In this document: positions 29,345-32,062 of the stretch, piece by piece | Position numbering within the stretch: the stretch's first letter is position 1 | Layout of the letters: every line of letters begins with the position of its first letter | Source: Deltaproteobacteria bacterium | GTDB taxonomy: Bacteria > Desulfobacterota > Desulfofervidia > Desulfofervidales > DG-60 | DNA: 32,062 nt | Reading direction: 5' to 3' | Assembly (NCBI GenBank): GCA_021163945.1 | Contig: JAGGTC010000162.1 | Coordinates: forward strand, 1 to 32,062 | Notes under the pieces: generated by a model | What the model saw: the letters and a program-made list of their open reading frames with translations, nothing else | Databases searched by the model: none | What the model was told of the DNA's origin: nothing | Translations under genes and position numbers: made by a program

Positions 29345-30133
29345 ATGGGTTTAAAGGAACAGCTTAGAGAGAAGATAGGTATAGATAGGCTTTATAATTC
29401 TATATTAGAAAAGATAAAAAAGTATGGGGGAAAGATAAGGCCAGCTGAGGATCTCATCAAAGACCTCTTAAAAAAGGCAGATTATAAGGGAAGGGAGGTC
29501 AGGGACCTTAAAATCTATACCTGTAATGACGATATCCTGGTATTGGATAACGAATTACCCATTTACCGTCATACCTCAGTGGAAGATATTGCCATGCGGA
29601 AAAGCCCAACCCTAAAGGAAATGCTGAGCCTAAGGAATATAAAAAGGATCCTGACAGATAGTGATATTGTCTTTAAGAAGGGTCTTGATTCGCTTAGTTA
29701 TCTTTATAATAAGGCCCTATCACATTTGGACCTAAGGGGGACCCCTTCAGATATAAAACAAATCATTGAGGGTGGTATCTTGGCATATCGTCAGGATGAG
29801 CCATTACAGATGTGGGAAACTGTTGAATTGATCTTTGAGATCCTAACCTATAAGGAGGTAGGGGCAGAGCTGAGGTTCTCGCCTTATCTCATCTATGGCA
29901 TTCCAGAGCCAGACAATGGAAAGAAAAGGTATCGTGATTTGGTTATTATTACCCCTGATTATAGAGAGATAAAATTGCTCAAAGGGAGCTTCTTGGCAAC
30001 CGAGATGGATACCATCTCCCGAGTTACTCAGGTTGCCCTCGGTAAGGAAAAGGCAGATATAGAAGGTGTAAATGTCTTTGTCTATTGGGGAGAGCAGGCC
30101 CTCAACTCTCCATTTTGTGTTGACAATCTATAA
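29345..30133 (+). CDS. Conserved-looking hypothetical protein
   Basis: A 262-aa soluble protein with no signal peptide or membrane segment. The family is not recognised. The N-terminal 60 residues are helical and basic. The middle contains IYTCNDDILVLDNELPIYRH and MLSLRNIKRILTDSDIVFKK. The C-terminal half looks like mixed alpha/beta (AELRFSPYLIYGIPEPDNGK, then RDLVIITPDYREIKLLKG and VNVFVYWGEQALNSPFC). Codon use matches the neighbours and it has its own good promoter, so it is very likely a real gene. It is followed after 47 nt by the DtxR-type regulator on the same strand. Confidence 0.8.
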   Translation: MGLKEQLREKIGIDRLYNSILEKIKKYGGKIRPAEDLIKDLLKKADYKGREVRDLKIYTCNDDILVLDNELPIYRHTSVEDIAMRKSPTLKEMLSLRNIKRILTDSDIVFKKGLDSLSYLYNKALSHLDLRGTPSDIKQIIEGGILAYRQDEPLQMWETVELIFEILTYKEVGAELRFSPYLIYGIPEPDNGKKRYRDLVIITPDYREIKLLKGSFLATEMDTISRVTQVALGKEKADIEGVNVFVYWGEQALNSPFCVDNL

Positions 30134-30148
30134 AAAATAAATTAAAAT
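30120..30148 (+). promoter_or_regulatory. Predicted promoter of the DtxR-type regulator
   Basis: A perfect TTGACA (30120-30125), a 17-nt spacer and TAAAAT (30143-30148) lie in a very AT-rich stretch. A 32-nt leader with GAGGT precedes the ATG at 30181. The -35 box overlaps the end of the upstream gene. Confidence 0.65.
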
Positions 30149-30180
30149 TTAGAAAGAATAAACATATTTAGAGGTAAAAA

Positions 30181-30879
30181 ATGGCTTTAACAGAGAGTGC
30201 AGAGGATTATTTAGAGGCCATTTATGTAATTAGCCAGAGGTCAAAGGTAGTGCGGGTAAAGGATGTAGCAAAGCAGCTAAAGGTAAAGATGTCTTCAGTA
30301 GTAGTAGCCCTAAAGGCCTTGGCCCAAAAGGGCCTAATAGAACACGAATATTATGGCTATATAGAACTGACAGAGGAAGGAAGAAAGATAGCTGAAGAGA
30401 TTTACAGTCGCCATAAATCGCTATTTAAATTCTTACATCAAACCTTGGGCCTGGAGGAGGAGGTTGCTGCAAGGGATGCCTGTCGTATTGAACACTATGT
30501 CTCCCCTGAGACAATGAATCGCATTGTGAAATTTACTGAGTTTATTGAAACGTGCCCAGAAGGGGCACCTAGCTGGCTCACAAATTTTTACTACTTTGTT
30601 CAATATGGAAAAAGAGGCCCCTGCCCTAAGAAGATAAAGGGAGATTCTGAAGAGATCTTTCCATTAAACAAACTTCAAGCTGGTCAAATGGGAGAGGTCA
30701 TAAAACTTATAGGAGACTCTAGTCTTAAACAACGTCTATTAAAGTCTGGTATTGTACCCGGAGAGGTACTTAAGGTGATGGCACCTGCTGGTGAGGCAGT
30801 AGAGATTGCTATTCAGGACACACAATTGTCTCTAAATCAGGAAGAGGCCGCCAATATACTGGTAAAGGAAGTAGTATAA
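30181..30879 (+). CDS. DtxR/MntR-type metal-dependent regulator with FeoA-like domain
   Basis: A 232-aa transcription regulator. The N-terminal winged helix (1-70; ESAEDYLEAIYVISQR, VRVKDVAKQLKVKMSSVVVA and GYIELTEEG) and metal-binding dimerisation domain (about 75-140; ARDACRIEHYVSPETM with Cys, Glu and His ligands) are typical of the family. The C-terminal FeoA/SH3-like domain (about 160-232; PLNKLQAGQMGEVIKLIGDS, then GIVPGEVLKVMAPAG) is complete. It should sense Fe or Mn. No transporter gene is adjacent, so its targets are unknown. Confidence 0.92.
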   Translation: MALTESAEDYLEAIYVISQRSKVVRVKDVAKQLKVKMSSVVVALKALAQKGLIEHEYYGYIELTEEGRKIAEEIYSRHKSLFKFLHQTLGLEEEVAARDACRIEHYVSPETMNRIVKFTEFIETCPEGAPSWLTNFYYFVQYGKRGPCPKKIKGDSEEIFPLNKLQAGQMGEVIKLIGDSSLKQRLLKSGIVPGEVLKVMAPAGEAVEIAIQDTQLSLNQEEAANILVKEVV

Positions 30880-30881
30880 GT

Positions 30882-31697
30882 TCATTCTAATAAGGGAAGA
30901 AGATCGATCAAGGCCTTATTCCACCCTGCAGAGGCAATACCTGCCTTTATAAAGTGGGGCCTTAAGATGTTATTGTAGACACCATGTGGGTTCTTTAAGA
31001 GGATGGGATAATCTACCCTTTCAAGCATAGGGATGTCATTAGGCCCATTTCCTAGGGCTATAGTAATAATGTGAGAAAATTCCTTTTTGTATAGCCTTGT
31101 TAGTATTTTTATTGCCTTTCCTTTATCATTTTTACCCATTAAATGATAGAATCCCTCTTTAGTACAAATACAATTTAGCCCCATTTCTTTTATTGCCTTT
31201 AAAAGAGATTCTTCATCCCCCTCAAATAAAAATGGTTCATCAAAATCCCGAAGTTTTGCCAATCTTGCCTCCTCTAGACCAAGGCCTGTGATCTGAGCTA
31301 CCTCCTTGACAGTCATGTCCCCAAAGCCCTTTATTTTAAAGCCCCTATCTTGCAGTAAATCAATAGCATCTCTTAGAATAGAATAGGCCACTCCAAGAGA
31401 GATTATAAAGTACTTATGGTCTTCTCTTATAGGATAGCCTAAATGGGCAAGATTGAATCTAAAATAGCCCTTGGGTATGAATATCCCTCCCCCATTTTCA
31501 GAGATAAATGGGTGTTGATTGTCAAGCCTCTTTTGGTAATGTTCAATTTCAACCCTAGTTTTGCTTGAACAGAGAATAAGTGGTATTTTTCTTTGTTTCA
31601 GAAGCCTTATGGCAGGTAATGCCTTTTCAAAACTGTAGGTATGATAATCAAGTAAAGTACCATCAAGGTCAGTAAAGACTATAATCTTCCTTTTCAC
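30882..31697 (-). CDS. mpgP: Mannosyl-3-phosphoglycerate phosphatase (HAD family IIB)
   Basis: A 271-aa HAD phosphatase. The nucleophile motif is FTDLDGTLLD (D10, D12). LILCSSKTRVEIEHYQ and PFISENGGGIFIPKGYF are characteristic of the MPG-phosphatase branch. The cap domain is near 95-190, and the last acidic motif is ALGNGPNDIPML. It dephosphorylates mannosyl-3-phosphoglycerate to mannosylglycerate, a compatible solute of thermophiles. The synthase gene is not in the window, so a related sugar phosphatase role remains possible. Its start overlaps the end of the response-regulator gene (ATGA). Confidence 0.85.
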   Translation of the reverse strand: MKRKIIVFTDLDGTLLDYHTYSFEKALPAIRLLKQRKIPLILCSSKTRVEIEHYQKRLDNQHPFISENGGGIFIPKGYFRFNLAHLGYPIREDHKYFIISLGVAYSILRDAIDLLQDRGFKIKGFGDMTVKEVAQITGLGLEEARLAKLRDFDEPFLFEGDEESLLKAIKEMGLNCICTKEGFYHLMGKNDKGKAIKILTRLYKKEFSHIITIALGNGPNDIPMLERVDYPILLKNPHGVYNNILRPHFIKAGIASAGWNKALIDLLPLLE

Positions 31698-32062
31698 TTA
31701 TACTGATGGGTAGATAGGGGTTTCTTTACAAGACACCCCTCTATTGCCATCCTTAGTTCTTTTAAATCTATAGGCTTTTCTATATATGCATCAGCACCTG
31801 CGGCCTCAAATTCCTCTTTAAGGTGCGAACCACTCAAACCAACAACATAAATATCGGCATACCTTTCCTTTATAGCCCTTGTCAGGTCAGGCCCGCTCAT
31901 CTTGGTCATCTCTCCATCAGTAACTACAACATCATAGTGGTCATTTTGTAGCATCCTCAGTGCATCAAGGCCATTCTTAGCACTGTTTACCTCCCAACAA
32001 AATAGTGTCATAACCTCTCTCAAATAATCCCTAACAAACTCTTCATCATCTACTACTAGTAC
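31694..32062 (-). CDS. Response regulator receiver protein, 5' end cut by window edge
   Basis: At least 122 residues of a CheY-like receiver. The reading frame continues through the right edge as VLVVDDEEFVRDYL, giving the acidic pair, so an internal TTG at 32023 is not the true start. The phospho-Asp is in VVVTDGEMTKMSG, the Thr/Ser position in VVGLSG and the Lys in YIEKPIDLKEL. The protein ends 15-20 residues after the domain, with no output domain at the C-terminus. Anything N-terminal is out of view. Translation is coupled to mpgP. Confidence 0.87.
   Translation of the reverse strand, partial: VLVVDDEEFVRDYLREVMTLFCWEVNSAKNGLDALRMLQNDHYDVVVTDGEMTKMSGPDLTRAIKERYADIYVVGLSGSHLKEEFEAAGADAYIEKPIDLKELRMAIEGCLVKKPLSTHQYK

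Noticed and set aside
1..32062. CRISPR array, toxin-antitoxin, phage or biosynthetic cluster
   Set aside because: No regularly spaced repeats and no such genes were found on either strand, other than the integrase remnant.

Overview
The window reads as a gene-dense piece of chromosome from a Gram-negative, moderately AT-rich, probably thermophilic and anaerobic bacterium. Outer-membrane biogenesis genes (lolC, lolD, bamA, skp, lpxD, fabZ, lpxA) show two membranes. LpxI in place of LpxH, the run lysS-lolC-lolD-bamA-skp-lpx, a HutW-type anaerobic heme enzyme and a mannosyl-3-phosphoglycerate phosphatase (mannosylglycerate is a thermophile solute) fit Desulfobacterota or Thermodesulfobacteria-like lineages best. 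That placement is inference; no rRNA is present.

Layout. 64-1119 (-): aroC. 1201-13473 (+): a long co-directional block with a DRG-like GTPase, a laccase-domain protein, a PolB-like 3'-5' exonuclease, lysS, lolC, lolD, bamA, skp, lpxD, fabZ, lpxA and lpxI. It covers lipoprotein release, beta-barrel assembly and early lipid A synthesis; lpxB is absent. 13474-14194: a low-coding relic zone with an unrecognised small membrane-protein ORF and a frameshifted, truncated tyrosine integrase abutting two minus-strand tRNA genes (Glu-CUC, Gln-CUG). 14429-16718 (+): a PilC/GspF-type platform protein and a GlcF-like Fe-S protein. 16660-18890 (-): an exported DJ-1/PfpI protein, purA and a small exported protein. 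18979-20861 (+): a HutW-like radical SAM enzyme and a HemG-like flavodoxin. 20848-22753 (-): a CBS-pair protein, a class II aldolase and a CDP-alcohol phosphatidyltransferase. 22835-25630 (+): an M24 peptidase, an NDUFA9-type epimerase and purC. Then come a LytTR regulator (-), radA (+), a DUF3568-like lipoprotein and a DnaJ/CbpA co-chaperone (-), a hypothetical protein and a DtxR-type regulator (+), and mpgP with a response regulator cut by the right edge (-).

No CRISPR array, insertion sequence or defence locus is visible. The most notable structure is regulatory. Good TTGACA-N16/17-TATAAT-like promoters sit so close to start codons that about nine genes are predicted to make leaderless mRNAs. 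Two divergent pairs have abutting or interleaved promoters. All five convergent gene pairs end within 0-2 bp or overlap, leaving no room for separate intrinsic terminators. Other points of interest are a BamA with an extra N-terminal domain and a four-cysteine insertion, a LytTR regulator with a degenerate receiver, and a HutW-flavodoxin pair. Promoters were found by eye and none has been tested.
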